The translations under genes and the position numbers were made by a program. Shown here piece after piece: positions 37,889 to 47,185 of a DNA stretch of 64,000 bases. The notes beneath the pieces were generated by a model. That model did not search any database, had not been told where the DNA came from, and was given only the letters and a program-made list of their open reading frames with translations. Positions within the stretch are counted from its first letter, which is position 1. Every line of letters starts with the position of its first letter. Source of the stretch: Paenibacillus lemnae (GTDB lineage Bacteria > Bacillota > Bacilli > Paenibacillales > Paenibacillaceae); contig NZ_JABBPN010000007.1 of the NCBI RefSeq assembly GCF_012933385.1, forward strand, positions 120,766 through 184,765, written 5' to 3'.

Positions 37889-39283
37889 TTACGTGTGCAT
37901 CAGATCGATTTCCTGATTCCGGTCTTTATACACGTCCGTATCCACCTGCTTCATTACTTTTCCGGTTACAAGCCCCGCCGTCATGGAATCATTCACATTC
38001 AGTGCAGTCCGGCCCATATCAATGAGCGGCTCTACGGAGATCAGAAGTCCAGCCAGCGCTACCGGCAGATTCATTGTCGAGAGAACAATCAGAGAGGCGA
38101 AGGTAGCTCCGCCGCCCACGCCAGCTACACCGAAGGAACTGATCATAACCACCACAATAAGGGTGAGAATAAATACCCAGTCTGTCGGGTCTTGCCCTGC
38201 AGAAGGTGCTATCATTACAGCCAGCATGGCCGGATAGATACCAGCACAGCCATTTTGACCCATCGTGGCACCAAAGGATGCTGATAGGTTGGCGATCCCC
38301 TCCTGAACACCCAGCTTTTTGTTCTGGGTCTGAACATTCAGCGGGATCGTTGCCGCACTGGAACGGGATGTGAAGGCAAACGTCAGCACCGGCAGTACTT
38401 TTCGCAAATAAATCACCGGATTGAACCCGAACACCATTAACAGCAGCAAATGGATGACGAACATGACAATAAGCGCTGTATAAGATGCGAGGACGAAATC
38501 GATGAGATCCAGAATGACCTGCAGGTCCGTTCCCGCAATGGTTTTGGCCATCAAAGCCAAAATTCCGTAAGGGGTGAGACGCAGCACAAGAGTAACAATT
38601 CTCATGACGATACCATATAAGGAGCGAATGATTTTGCGGAACATATCCGCCTGCTCCGGCTGTTTACGATCCAGTCCCAGCACTGCGACACCAATGAATG
38701 CGGAGAAAATAACTACTGCAATGGTGGAGGATCTGCGAGCCCCCGTCATATCAGCAAAAGGATTGGCAGGTACGAATTCCAGAATCTGTTCTGGCAGCGA
38801 CTGATCCTGGACCTCACCCAAACGCTGCTCCAGAGCCGCCCCCTGTTCCTGCTCAGCGGCACCACCCTGAATATTTTCGGCTGATAAATTAAAGACATTC
38901 GCTGTTATAATACCGACAGATGCAGCAACCCCCGTCGTCAGAATCAGCACAGCAATGATGAGCCCGCTCATTTTCCCGAGATTGTTTCCACCCTTCAAGT
39001 TCATAATGGCAGAAATAATGGAGACCATAATCAGCGGAATGACCATCATTTGCAGTAAACGGACATATCCGAAACCTACGAGATTAAACCAGTCCGTCGA
39101 TTTGGAAATCACATCGGAGTTTGCTGTGTACACAGCCTGTAAAATCACCCCGAAAACCACACCCAAAGCCAATCCGGCAAACACTCTTTTTGTAAAAGAG
39201 TAATGCTTTTTCTGCATCCAGAACAAAACACCGATCAAAATAAGCAGTACAACCACATTTAAAATGACCAAAAAGGTTTCCAT
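37889..39283 (-). CDS. tcyP: L-cystine symporter TcyP
   Basis: This 464-residue sodium:dicarboxylate-symporter-family protein matches Bacillus TcyP throughout, for example GYVRLLQMMVIPLIMVSIISA, LTFAFTSRSSAATIPLN and ASFGATMGQNGCAGIYPAMLA. It imports cystine. The ATG at 39283 (METFLVILN) is preferred: AGAGGAGG is 12 nt upstream, while the ATG at 39295 touches that site. The region upstream (39284-39424) shows no riboswitch. Confidence 0.95.
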   Translation of the reverse strand: METFLVILNVVVLLILIGVLFWMQKKHYSFTKRVFAGLALGVVFGVILQAVYTANSDVISKSTDWFNLVGFGYVRLLQMMVIPLIMVSIISAIMNLKGGNNLGKMSGLIIAVLILTTGVAASVGIITANVFNLSAENIQGGAAEQEQGAALEQRLGEVQDQSLPEQILEFVPANPFADMTGARRSSTIAVVIFSAFIGVAVLGLDRKQPEQADMFRKIIRSLYGIVMRIVTLVLRLTPYGILALMAKTIAGTDLQVILDLIDFVLASYTALIVMFVIHLLLLMVFGFNPVIYLRKVLPVLTFAFTSRSSAATIPLNVQTQNKKLGVQEGIANLSASFGATMGQNGCAGIYPAMLAVMIAPSAGQDPTDWVFILTLIVVVMISSFGVAGVGGGATFASLIVLSTMNLPVALAGLLISVEPLIDMGRTALNVNDSMTAGLVTGKVMKQVDTDVYKDRNQEIDLMHT

Positions 39284-39425
39284 CGTACCGACCATCCTCC
39301 TCTTATTATGTATGTGATCCTTAATATGACATAGCGGACACATCCCTTATGTAAACATTACCCTATGCTGGTGAATCGTATGCCATTATTTTGTTCATCA
39401 AGAACCTTATTTACTCCATCAATAC

Positions 39426-39451
39426 AAAAAAAGACGGCTTACGCCGTCTTC
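39426..39451 (-). terminator. Terminator after btuD
   Basis: AAGACGGC / GCCGTCTT with a short loop, followed on the minus strand by T7. Confidence 0.85.
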
Positions 39452-39453
39452 TA

Positions 39454-40227
39454 TTACTGTCTGACCAGCAGAACCTGAGGCAATCCGTTACACGGGTGAG
39501 GTACAATTGACGTATCCACACGAAAAATATCTCTCAGATTTTCTTCTGTCAGCATCTGAGCCGGGCTACCTTCACCAGCTGACTGATTTTCATGCAGCAG
39601 CAGCAGCTTATCGCAAAACTGGGATGCCAGGTTTAAATCATGCAGGACACTGATCACCGTGATTCCCGTCTCCTTGCGCCACGAAGCTACCATATTCATA
39701 AACTGCAGCTGATACCGGATATCCAGATAGGTGGTCGGTTCGTCCAGCAGCAGCAGTGAAGGCTCCTGAGCCATGACCTTTCCCAGAGCTGCACGCTGAC
39801 GCTGACCGCCGCTTAATAGATCAACTGGACGATGCTGCAGTTCTCTGAGCTCCAGCTTGTCCATGATCGAATCCAGAAACGGTCCGGGATCGCGCTGTTC
39901 GCGTCCTCGCCAGTTTTGAAAAGGATACCGGCCCATTTCCAATACTTCACGCACCGTAAAATTGGTCTGCGGCAGGCCTTCCTGCTGCAGCACGGCTATT
40001 TTCCGTGCCAGCTCCTTCCGTCCGAAAGTCCTGATATTCCTGCCTTCCAGTTCCACGCGGCCTGAAGTAGGAGCTTCCACACCCGACAAAAGCTGCAGCA
40101 AAGTACTCTTCCCACTGCCGTTGGGACCGATAATTCCCCACCACTCTCCCGCTTTGACGTGCCAGCTCAGATCTTGGAGGGCCGGGTGATCATCATAATA
40201 TTTGCTTACATGTTGAATGGTTATCAC
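39454..40227 (-). CDS. btuD: ABC transporter ATP-binding protein, vitamin B12 importer
   Basis: The 257-residue ATPase has Walker A GPNGSGKST (34-42), signature LSGGQRQRAALGK, Walker B SLLLLDEPTTYLD and a switch histidine in VLHDLNLA. It belongs to the FecE/BtuD group. Its GTG start overlaps the stop codon of the permease (GTGA). Specificity for cobalamin comes from the riboswitch upstream of the operon, not from the ATPase itself. Confidence 0.88.
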   Translation of the reverse strand: MITIQHVSKYYDDHPALQDLSWHVKAGEWWGIIGPNGSGKSTLLQLLSGVEAPTSGRVELEGRNIRTFGRKELARKIAVLQQEGLPQTNFTVREVLEMGRYPFQNWRGREQRDPGPFLDSIMDKLELRELQHRPVDLLSGGQRQRAALGKVMAQEPSLLLLDEPTTYLDIRYQLQFMNMVASWRKETGITVISVLHDLNLASQFCDKLLLLHENQSAGEGSPAQMLTEENLRDIFRVDTSIVPHPCNGLPQVLLVRQ

Positions 40228-41270
40228 AAGCGGCCCTCCCTGCGCTGTTTTCGGCTGCGGTACAGCAGGTAAGCAAAGAACGGAGCGCCAATAAAGGCTG
40301 TAACGACACCGATCGGAATCTCACCGGGAGACAGAAGCGTTCTCGCTGCCGTATCACTCCACACCATGAACACCGCTCCGCCCAGCGCGGACAGCGGGAT
40401 AATGATGCGGTAATCTGATCCGGTGATCAGACGAATCATATGAGGTACCACCAATCCTACAAAACCGATCACACCGGACACGGACACAGCAGCTGCGGTC
40501 AGCAGGGTGGCAACCACCAGCACACTCCATTTCAGCCGGTCGACATTCAATCCCATGTGAGAGGCTTGACGCTCCCCCAATGACAGCAGATTTAAAGCTC
40601 GGGAGCGGCTCCACAAATACACAAAACCGGCTGTTAAATAGGGCAGCAGTACAGCGATGTATGTCCAGCCTCTCATGCTCAGGCTGCCCATCGTCCAGAA
40701 CAGAATATCATTCAGTGTATCCCTGGACATGATCGTCAAAAAGGAAACCACCGCACCGAGAAAAGATTGCATAACCACCCCGGCAAGGATCAATCCGTGT
40801 GTCGGAATTTTTCCGTTTTCCCGGGACAGCGCCAGCACGATCAGCAGAGTAATTGCTCCTGTTAGAAAAGCGACCAGCGGCAGGGTCCAGGCACCTGCAA
40901 AGGAGTACTGCAGTCCGTAAAATATAAGAACGGCTGCGCCCAGCGAAGAGCCTGATGCCACGCCCAGTGTAAAGGGATCCGCCAGCGGATTGCGAAGCAC
41001 GCCTTGAAACGCAGCGCCGGCCACAGCCAGAGACGCTCCGACAAGCATGCCCAGCACAATACGCGGCAGACGGACTTTCATAATGATCTGCTCGGCGGAA
41101 GGCTCCCAGACGGTAGCGATGGAATTGCCAAGTCCCGGAATTTTCTGGAGCAGCATCGCTCCAATCTGCTTGACAGGCAGATGCACGGAGCCGATGGAAA
41201 GACTCACCACGAGACTCAGCAGCAGCAAAGCCAGCCCCGCTGCACCGTAACCTGCAAGCTTTTTACTCAC
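40224..41270 (-). CDS. btuC: ABC transporter permease, FecCD family, vitamin B12 importer
   Basis: This 348-residue protein has about nine to ten membrane helices and the family motifs VRLPRIVLGMLVGASLAVAG, GVASGSSLGAAV and GFVGLVVPHMIRL. It forms the membrane channel with BtuD. The GTG start overlaps the btuF stop codon as GTGA, so translation is coupled, with no clear ribosome site of its own. Confidence 0.88.
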   Translation of the reverse strand: MSKKLAGYGAAGLALLLLSLVVSLSIGSVHLPVKQIGAMLLQKIPGLGNSIATVWEPSAEQIIMKVRLPRIVLGMLVGASLAVAGAAFQGVLRNPLADPFTLGVASGSSLGAAVLIFYGLQYSFAGAWTLPLVAFLTGAITLLIVLALSRENGKIPTHGLILAGVVMQSFLGAVVSFLTIMSRDTLNDILFWTMGSLSMRGWTYIAVLLPYLTAGFVYLWSRSRALNLLSLGERQASHMGLNVDRLKWSVLVVATLLTAAAVSVSGVIGFVGLVVPHMIRLITGSDYRIIIPLSALGGAVFMVWSDTAARTLLSPGEIPIGVVTAFIGAPFFAYLLYRSRKQRREGRL

Positions 41271-42268
41271 GGTGTCATCAGATCCGGATAAATCGCTTTC
41301 GCTACTTCAACCAGCCCTTGCGTAACACGAGGTCCCGGGCGGCTGATCAGATTATCGTCAAGTTTGATCAATTGATCATTCTTCACCGCTTCCATCTGAT
41401 CCCAGCCTGATCTCTCTTTAATAATTTGGTCCAGCGTCTTGTTGGACTCATCCATTACGTTGGCAGAATACAAAATCACGTCAGGATTCGCAGAGATTAT
41501 GTTCTCTTCGCTAACCTCAAACCAGCCTTCTCCATCCCCAGCGGCATTAACGGCATTGCTGATGTTCAGCATTTCATCCAAATAAGTGCCCTTACCGACA
41601 GTCCAGCCTGGGGAAAACTCTACGTATACGGTTTTTTTATCTTCTTCTTTCAGGTCTTTTACCGCATTTTTGACAGAATCCAGCTCCTCCTGCATTTGAG
41701 CCACGATGTCCTGCGCTTCCGCCTGACGGTCCGTAATCTCACCGACAAGCTCGATATTGGTCATCACTTCCTCAATGGTCTTCGGATCGTTGACGAACAA
41801 CTTAATGTCCAGATCGCGCAGCTTTTTGATATTATCCTCATTCATGGCCGCCGTGAAAACCACATCTGCACCGGAGGCTACGATTGCTTCTACATCCATC
41901 TCATATCCGCCCATTTTCGGCTTGGATTTTGCAGCTTCCGGGTAATCATCCACCTCGGATACGCCTACAATTTGCTCGTCCAGACCCAGTGCAAACAGTT
42001 TTTCTGTCTCGGATGGAGACAGGGATACTACCTTGGCTGGAGCTGCTTCAAATGTAATTTCTTCTCCTGTGGCATCTTTCACCGTCAGCGGATAACCCGT
42101 TTTGGAGCCCTCTTCCGCTTGACCGGAATCCGGTGTCTCGGTTTCTTCCTGCTGTACCGGTGCTGGTGCACTGTTCTTCGGTTCTGTTTCTGCTCCGCAG
42201 GCTGCCAGCGTCAAAGCCAACATCAGCATTGTGATAAATAGCGACCCTGATTTTAACATCTTGTTCAT
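41267..42268 (-). CDS. btuF: Substrate-binding lipoprotein, vitamin B12 importer
   Basis: This 333-residue lipoprotein has a signal peptide ending in the lipobox LAAC (C25), an acidic linker and the periplasmic-binding fold of the BtuF/FhuD cluster (VVSLSPSETEKLFALGLDEQIVG). The ATG at 42268 follows GGGAGAGAG; an upstream ATG reading lies in the leader. Ligand assignment rests on the cobalamin riboswitch in its leader. Confidence 0.88.
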   Translation of the reverse strand: MNKMLKSGSLFITMLMLALTLAACGAETEPKNSAPAPVQQEETETPDSGQAEEGSKTGYPLTVKDATGEEITFEAAPAKVVSLSPSETEKLFALGLDEQIVGVSEVDDYPEAAKSKPKMGGYEMDVEAIVASGADVVFTAAMNEDNIKKLRDLDIKLFVNDPKTIEEVMTNIELVGEITDRQAEAQDIVAQMQEELDSVKNAVKDLKEEDKKTVYVEFSPGWTVGKGTYLDEMLNISNAVNAAGDGEGWFEVSEENIISANPDVILYSANVMDESNKTLDQIIKERSGWDQMEAVKNDQLIKLDDNLISRPGPRVTQGLVEVAKAIYPDLMTP

Positions 42269-42357
42269 TGTTGTCTCTCTCCCTTTGTTTCTATAACTTG
42301 AGTGCATCGCTTGATCCATTACTTCATGACCGTCATCTGACAGTGTATAAGACCGAC

Positions 42358-42745
42358 AAAAAACCCCTGACTCTTTTCACTGGAAGAATCAGGGGTTACG
42401 TTATTGGATTGATGACAGCCGCGGCTGTGAAGGTCAGGCCGCCGAGTATATGCACTGGCCCGCATCCTCTTCACGCGGTATCTCCAAACGTAATCCTTTC
42501 CTCGAAGGACCGTCAGATCATCACGCGGGCAGGTCTCCTGACTTACAGGTCATTCACAAACACTCCGCCTTCCCGCACCTTGTTCTCGTCAAGGCCAGTG
42601 GCATTATGGAGGTTCTTCCTGTTTCACAGTGGCGGGACCGTGCCGGATTCACACCGGCTTCCCTTTTAACCCGGATATCTCATGACAATATCATGTCCAT
42701 CCGGGACCTCGCGTATATGGGGTATAGAAATATGATTGGGTTCCA
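42358..42745 (-). promoter_or_regulatory. Cobalamin riboswitch with terminator
   Basis: Read on the minus strand, the B12-box core GCCGGTGTGAATCCGGC then ACGGTCCCGCCACTGTGA lies at about 42622-42660, followed further on by GTCAGGAGACCTGCC near 42523-42540, as in the standard consensus. The expression platform is a terminator, AACCCCTGA/TCAGGGGTT with T6 (42358-42397), 90 nt before btuF. Bound adenosylcobalamin should switch off btuFCD. Confidence 0.95.
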
Positions 42746-42763
42746 AGCTTGCCTCTGTTGTGA

Positions 42764-42792
42764 ATTATAGGGGATACCGCGATGCCTTACAA
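42764..42792 (-). promoter_or_regulatory. Promoter of the cobalamin riboswitch-btuFCD unit
   Basis: TTGTAA (42787-42792) and a perfect TATAAT (42764-42769) are separated by 17 bp. Confidence 0.7.
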
Positions 42793-42891
42793 GCGTTAAT
42801 TCTTACTCCACTGTTTTTGCTCTCCTGCCCGGTCATCGTTTACAATAGTTCATAGTTTAGACTCTAAAGAAAATTTACGGAGGCGTACACC

Positions 42892-43893
42892 ATGCTGTTT
42901 ATTGATAATCAGGGGATTCACGATCCCGCTATAAATCTCGCGATTGAGGAATATGCGCTGAAGCATCTGCCGATGAATGACAGCTATTTGCTCTTTTATA
43001 TTAACCGGCCGTCCATCATTATCGGAAAGCACCAGAACACCATTGAGGAAATTAATCAGGAGTATGTCCGCGACCACGGCATCCAGGTCGTTCGTCGTTT
43101 GTCCGGTGGCGGTGCTGTTTATCACGATCTGGGCAACCTGAACTTCAGCTTTATTACCAAAGATGATGGACAATCTTTTCACAATTTCCTGAAATTCACC
43201 CAGCCTGTTATTGATTTTCTGCAAAAGATGGGGGTTCCTGCCGAGCTCAGCGGCCGCAACGACCTTCAGGTCGGGGAGAAAAAGATCTCCGGCAATGCCC
43301 AGTTCTCTACTCGGGGACGGATGTTCAGTCACGGCACGCTTATGTTTGATTTGAATCTCGATGACGTACAAGCCTCTTTGAACGCAAATCCGGAGAAATT
43401 CAAATCCAAAAGCACCAAATCCGTGCGCAGCCGGGTGGCTAACATCAAAGACCTGCTCGGCACCGATATGACCATTGAACAATTCCGTGGCGAACTGCTG
43501 CGATCCATCTTCGGCATGGAGCCGGACCAGGTACCGCAGTATACGCTGGAGGAGAAAGACTGGGAGATCATCCACCAAATCTCCAAAGAGCGTTATCAGA
43601 ACTGGGACTGGAATGTGGGATTGTCTCCTGAAAGCAATGTGAAGCATGCCCGAAAGTTCCCGGTAGGCATTATTGATATCCGGATGGATATCAAGGACGG
43701 GCATATTGCAGAAATCAAAATTTACGGCGACTTCTTCGGTGTAGGAGATGTGGCAGATATCGAAGATACTCTCCGAGGGAAACGTTATGAGGAAATTGCG
43801 GTTCGTGAGGCACTGTCGGTCATTGACGTCAAGCACTACTTTGGCAACCTGGATCTCGAGGACCTAATCCATCTGATCTTTTTGGAAGATTAG
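42892..43893 (+). CDS. lplJ: Lipoate-protein ligase
   Basis: This 333-residue enzyme attaches free lipoate to 2-oxoacid dehydrogenase and GcvH proteins through lipoyl-AMP. The family motifs RRLSGGGAVYHDLGNLNFSF (68-87) and the lysine in QVGEKKISGNAQ are present, and the C-terminal accessory domain is full length. GGAGG precedes the ATG. Confidence 0.96.
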   Translation: MLFIDNQGIHDPAINLAIEEYALKHLPMNDSYLLFYINRPSIIIGKHQNTIEEINQEYVRDHGIQVVRRLSGGGAVYHDLGNLNFSFITKDDGQSFHNFLKFTQPVIDFLQKMGVPAELSGRNDLQVGEKKISGNAQFSTRGRMFSHGTLMFDLNLDDVQASLNANPEKFKSKSTKSVRSRVANIKDLLGTDMTIEQFRGELLRSIFGMEPDQVPQYTLEEKDWEIIHQISKERYQNWDWNVGLSPESNVKHARKFPVGIIDIRMDIKDGHIAEIKIYGDFFGVGDVADIEDTLRGKRYEEIAVREALSVIDVKHYFGNLDLEDLIHLIFLED

Positions 43894-43911
43894 GAGTCTA
43901 TGTATGCATCA

Positions 43912-44078
43912 CTACGAATGCGGATCATTCTTCCAATCACTGTTGTCCCCAGATTTAATTGAATTTTATTAACAACTGTTGAAATCCGGGGACAAAGGTA
44001 TATGCTTTCGAAGCAGTTTTCCTTTGGAAAACTTTTAGGTGAACGCTTCGCTTCTCCAGAATGATTCCGCCTTCTCCG
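43912..44078 (-). repeat. Dispersed structured repeat, copy B
   Basis: In the minus orientation it has TTCTGGAGAAGCG, a palindrome AGTTTTCC-AAA-GGAAAACT (44015-44033), GCATATACCTTTGTCCCC and a long inverted repeat (TTGTCCCCAGATTT 43943-43956 with AAATCCGGGGACAA 43982-43995). The outer ends GAATGCGGATCATTCT (43915-43930) and AGAATGATTCCGCCTTC (near 44059-44075) pair over about 15 bp with one unpaired A. The palindrome differs from copies A and C by matched changes on both arms. Confidence 0.8.
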
Positions 44079-44205
44079 CCTGAAGAATAGTTCTTTAACT
44101 CCTCAGTCCGCAAGCTGGTTCCTGTACTCTGCAGAACCAGCTTGTTTGCTTTTGGCGTGCATAAAATTGCACCGTAGCATTGACTTTAGCCCGAGTCTTT
44201 CATTT

Positions 44206-44919
44206 CTATCTCACCGCGATAAATACATACCATAAGAGGACAAAGGTAAGCACCATACATACGGTTTCCACCATATTCCCCCATTTGGTTCCTGTACTCA
44301 TCAGTTTCAGCTTGATGCGGAATTTCAAAGGCGGCAGTGGGCGTATGCCGCGGTTTGTCAGTGTATCGGCAGCCAGATGCAGTGCATAAGACAGCCCGCC
44401 TGCAATCCAGAGGCTCTCTCCTCCAGTTATATTCTGCGTTCCAAAATACAGCAGGCCGCCCCAACCTGCAACAGCATACAGACTATGCGTCAGTCCCCTG
44501 TGAGATACCAGGGAGCATATCATGAGTACACAGCCTGCTATGGTGCTCCAGGGACTAAAGCTGTGCCCAAACTGTACGAGCCCCAGTCCGATCATAAACA
44601 TCACAATATGACGCAGCGTTCGTCCTGGCAAAAAAGACACGACAGCGATCAGCCCGCCAAGCGCCAAGTTCCATGGCGCATAAGCGGAACCGTAAAAATA
44701 AATAAACAATGCTCCTGCAACCAGACTCAGCTGCAGCAGCCGCAGCAGTCCCGTAGGAATCGCAGTTCGGACCAGGATCGAGTTCGGTTCGTCAATATCC
44801 GGAAGCAGTGAGCTGACTACAGCTACCGCTGCCGCAGGCAGGGTGACAGGAACACCAGCCAGCCCCATGACCGACAAAGTAACACCGGTGCTTATAATCA
44901 AATGGGCTTTTCCCATCAT
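44206..44919 (-). CDS. Membrane-bound metal-dependent hydrolase (YdjM/DUF457 type)
   Basis: This 237-residue protein has five to six membrane helices with conserved polar residues typical of the family: an N-terminal GKAHLIISTG, LLPDIDEPNS, and SHRGLTHSL (H and D residues probably bind metal). The family is often called metal-dependent hydrolase, related to LexA-induced YdjM, but its substrate is unknown. The ATG at 44919 follows AAGGAAG. Confidence 0.88.
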   Translation of the reverse strand: MMGKAHLIISTGVTLSVMGLAGVPVTLPAAAVAVVSSLLPDIDEPNSILVRTAIPTGLLRLLQLSLVAGALFIYFYGSAYAPWNLALGGLIAVVSFLPGRTLRHIVMFMIGLGLVQFGHSFSPWSTIAGCVLMICSLVSHRGLTHSLYAVAGWGGLLYFGTQNITGGESLWIAGGLSYALHLAADTLTNRGIRPLPPLKFRIKLKLMSTGTKWGNMVETVCMVLTFVLLWYVFIAVR

Positions 44920-45113
44920 AATAACTTTCTTCCTTTCAAAGGCAGCTTGAACACACACGAATATACGTTCGATTTCTTCAGTATATCAACACCCTTTCCT
45001 TTTTGTCTACCCTTGTCCAGCTCGCCGGAATGGGATACAATTTGATCAATTGTGAAATAGAGACAAGATGGACAGGAGTTTACGGTTACAGATAAAGAGG
45101 AGGAGAAATCATC

Positions 45114-45917
45114 GTGACAGTTTACAAACTAATGGCAATTGATATTGACGATACGCTGATTAATGACGACAAAGAGGTTACACCCGGTGTACAGCAGGCT
45201 CTGGAACAAGCGGTGGCCCATGATGTCGTTGTGACTCTGGCGACCGGGCGTGCCTATGCGTCTGCTCAAAAAATTGCCCGTCAAACCGGTCTAAACGTAC
45301 CGATTATTACGTACCAAGGTGCTCTTATTAAAAATCTGCTGGATGAAAAGGTGTTGTATGAGCGTTTTGTCCCTCTGGACGGAGCACGCAAGTTGTATGA
45401 ATACTGTCTGGAGCACAATCTGCACCTGCAAACCTATATCGATGACAAGCTTTATGCACGGGAAGAGAATCAGAAATTGATTGATTACTGTACCTTGAAC
45501 CGCACACCTTATTATGTAGAACCGGATTTCATTAAGGTGGTCAATCAACCGACCCCAAAAATGCTCATCATTGATGATCCCGACTATCTGGATGAACTCA
45601 TTCCAGTGTTCCAGGAGATGGTGGGCGATCAAATGCATATTACCAAATCCAAGCCGCAGTTCCTGGAATTTATGCACAAGGAAGGCACCAAAGGTCATGC
45701 ACTAACTTTCCTGGCAGATCACTTTGGCTGCTCCCTGGAGGAGACGATTGCGATCGGCGATTCGTGGAATGACCACGAAATGCTGGAATGTGCCGGACTG
45801 GGTGTTGCGATGGGCAATGCGATCGAGCCTTTGAAAGAGATCGCTGATTATGTAACGGCAAGCAATAATGAGGACGGCGTCAAACACGTCATCGAGAAGT
45901 TTGTGCTGAATAACTAA
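45114..45917 (+). CDS. HAD-superfamily (Cof-type) sugar-phosphate phosphatase
   Basis: This 267-residue protein has HAD motif I DIDDTL (9-14), motif II TGRAYA, motif III lysine and motif IV GDSWNDHEML, with a C2B cap in the middle. It is a Cof/YwpJ-type phosphatase of broad or unknown substrate. It starts with GTG behind AGAGGAGGAG. A terminator follows. Confidence 0.92.
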   Translation: MTVYKLMAIDIDDTLINDDKEVTPGVQQALEQAVAHDVVVTLATGRAYASAQKIARQTGLNVPIITYQGALIKNLLDEKVLYERFVPLDGARKLYEYCLEHNLHLQTYIDDKLYAREENQKLIDYCTLNRTPYYVEPDFIKVVNQPTPKMLIIDDPDYLDELIPVFQEMVGDQMHITKSKPQFLEFMHKEGTKGHALTFLADHFGCSLEETIAIGDSWNDHEMLECAGLGVAMGNAIEPLKEIADYVTASNNEDGVKHVIEKFVLNN

Positions 45918-45952
45918 TAAACGCACATTCTCCAAAAAGACACGGTACACGA

Positions 45953-45992
45953 AACAGGCCCCTTGGCTGCAAAGCCAATCGGGGCCTGTTTG
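45953..45992. terminator. Bidirectional terminator between the HAD and MBL genes
   Basis: AAACAGGCCCC pairs with GGGGCCTGTTT, with an inner TTGGCT/AGCCAA stem, and serves two convergent genes. Confidence 0.85.
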
Positions 45993-46030
45993 TATACTGC
46001 TGCTATTCTAGCAGTGCTGTTGGTCTCCTC

Positions 46031-46837
46031 TTACAAAGCCGTTTCACTCTTATTTTTGCCAAGCAGCACCTTCATGCCGCCTTGGACCAGACTAACACCG
46101 CGGGGCAGAACCGGCGGCCTCGTCATGTCCACATCATGTGACATATGGGTATATATTGTACGTTTTGGTGATAACTCGGCCACGAGATCGGCAGCTTCCG
46201 TCATATCGTATACCGAGCGGGTGCTGAACTCTGCTTTCTCATAAACAAAGCTTGTTCCGAGCACCAAGAGGTCCAGGCCGTGAAGCGGCTTTTTCTCCTC
46301 TGTGTTGAGGTTGATGGAATCCGAGTTATACACCCACTTGAACCCCTCTTTCTCAAAACGGTATGCATAGGAATAGCCATTCTTTCCGTGGTTCACCTTC
46401 CACCCTTGAATGCTCCAGCCGCCCAAACTCAAGCCAGCATGTACCTCCTCCATCATCAGATGGTTCGACAGCCAAGGGTACTGGGATACAATCCGCTCCA
46501 GCACCTCAGCGGGTGCATATAATCGGCCTTTCGTACCCAGCCACCGGCAGGCATCTGCCCACTCCGGCAGGCCCCCGATATGATCAAAATGCGCATGGGT
46601 CACAAGAATATCCGGACTCTGCCGAAGTTCCTGCTGCTCCATCATCGTACGCCAGTCAGGACCGCAGTCAATCAGGAATGATCCTTCCCCGCCGCTGATC
46701 ATCACCGACGACCGCAGCCTGCGGTTCTTACCTGATGTTCTCGCCTCCATGCATACTGCACAGCTGCAGTATACCCTCGGAACGCCCATCGCGTCCCCTG
46801 TACCAAGAAATGTTAATGTATCCAAAGCTGTTTCCAT
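46031..46837 (-). CDS. MBL-fold metallohydrolase, PhnP-like
   Basis: This 268-residue protein has the metal motif H81-x-H83-x-D85-H86 (THAHFDHIGG), an additional zinc-type cysteine cluster C24, C26, C29 (YCSCAVC) and LGTG at residues 11-14, as in PhnP and RNase Z-like phosphodiesterases. It probably cleaves a phosphodiester in a small molecule, but no phosphonate genes are nearby. Confidence 0.88.
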   Translation of the reverse strand: METALDTLTFLGTGDAMGVPRVYCSCAVCMEARTSGKNRRLRSSVMISGGEGSFLIDCGPDWRTMMEQQELRQSPDILVTHAHFDHIGGLPEWADACRWLGTKGRLYAPAEVLERIVSQYPWLSNHLMMEEVHAGLSLGGWSIQGWKVNHGKNGYSYAYRFEKEGFKWVYNSDSINLNTEEKKPLHGLDLLVLGTSFVYEKAEFSTRSVYDMTEAADLVAELSPKRTIYTHMSHDVDMTRPPVLPRGVSLVQGGMKVLLGKNKSETAL

Positions 46838-46954
46838 TTCATTTTATGCCCCTATCTGTATGCAGGTAATCAAAGTAAAACCGCCCGGCAAGCATGCCGG
46901 ACGGCTGAATGTGACCGTTATAACTGCCGAAGCCGGCAATATGATTCCAGAAAT

Positions 46955-47185
46955 TTATGCAAAGGATGGCTTCTGATCGTCAACAGATCCGCTGATCACC
47001 TTCACATATCTTTTGTCGGTTCCCTCAACAGATGGACCTATATATATTCCGCCATACCTCTGTCTCTTCACCTGGCGCTCCGACCGCTTCAAGCTTCCGG
47101 TACGCTTCTCCTCACTGCGGTTCATCCATTGTCCGCTGATCGGACCGGAGTGGCCTGTATTCTTGTTCCGGTTAATTCTGTTCAT
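46955..47185 (-). CDS. Small basic protein coupled to the TIR-like gene
   Basis: This 76-residue, Arg/Lys-rich protein overlaps the stop codon of the TIR-like gene (ATGA), with GGAGGAG 8 nt upstream. It has no cysteine, no membrane segment and no family that I recognise (MNRINRNKNTGHSGPISGQW...). The overlap implies co-translation and perhaps a functional link, but small basic proteins of this kind are also common hitchhikers. Confidence 0.6.
   Translation of the reverse strand: MNRINRNKNTGHSGPISGQWMNRSEEKRTGSLKRSERQVKRQRYGGIYIGPSVEGTDKRYVKVISGSVDDQKPSFA

Noticed and set aside
41426..42241. 271-codon frame opposite btuF
   Set aside because: Shadow of the binding-protein gene, rich in F and H without domain pattern.
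42850..43836. 328-codon frame opposite lplJ
   Set aside because: Antisense shadow of lipoate-protein ligase; no ribosome site.
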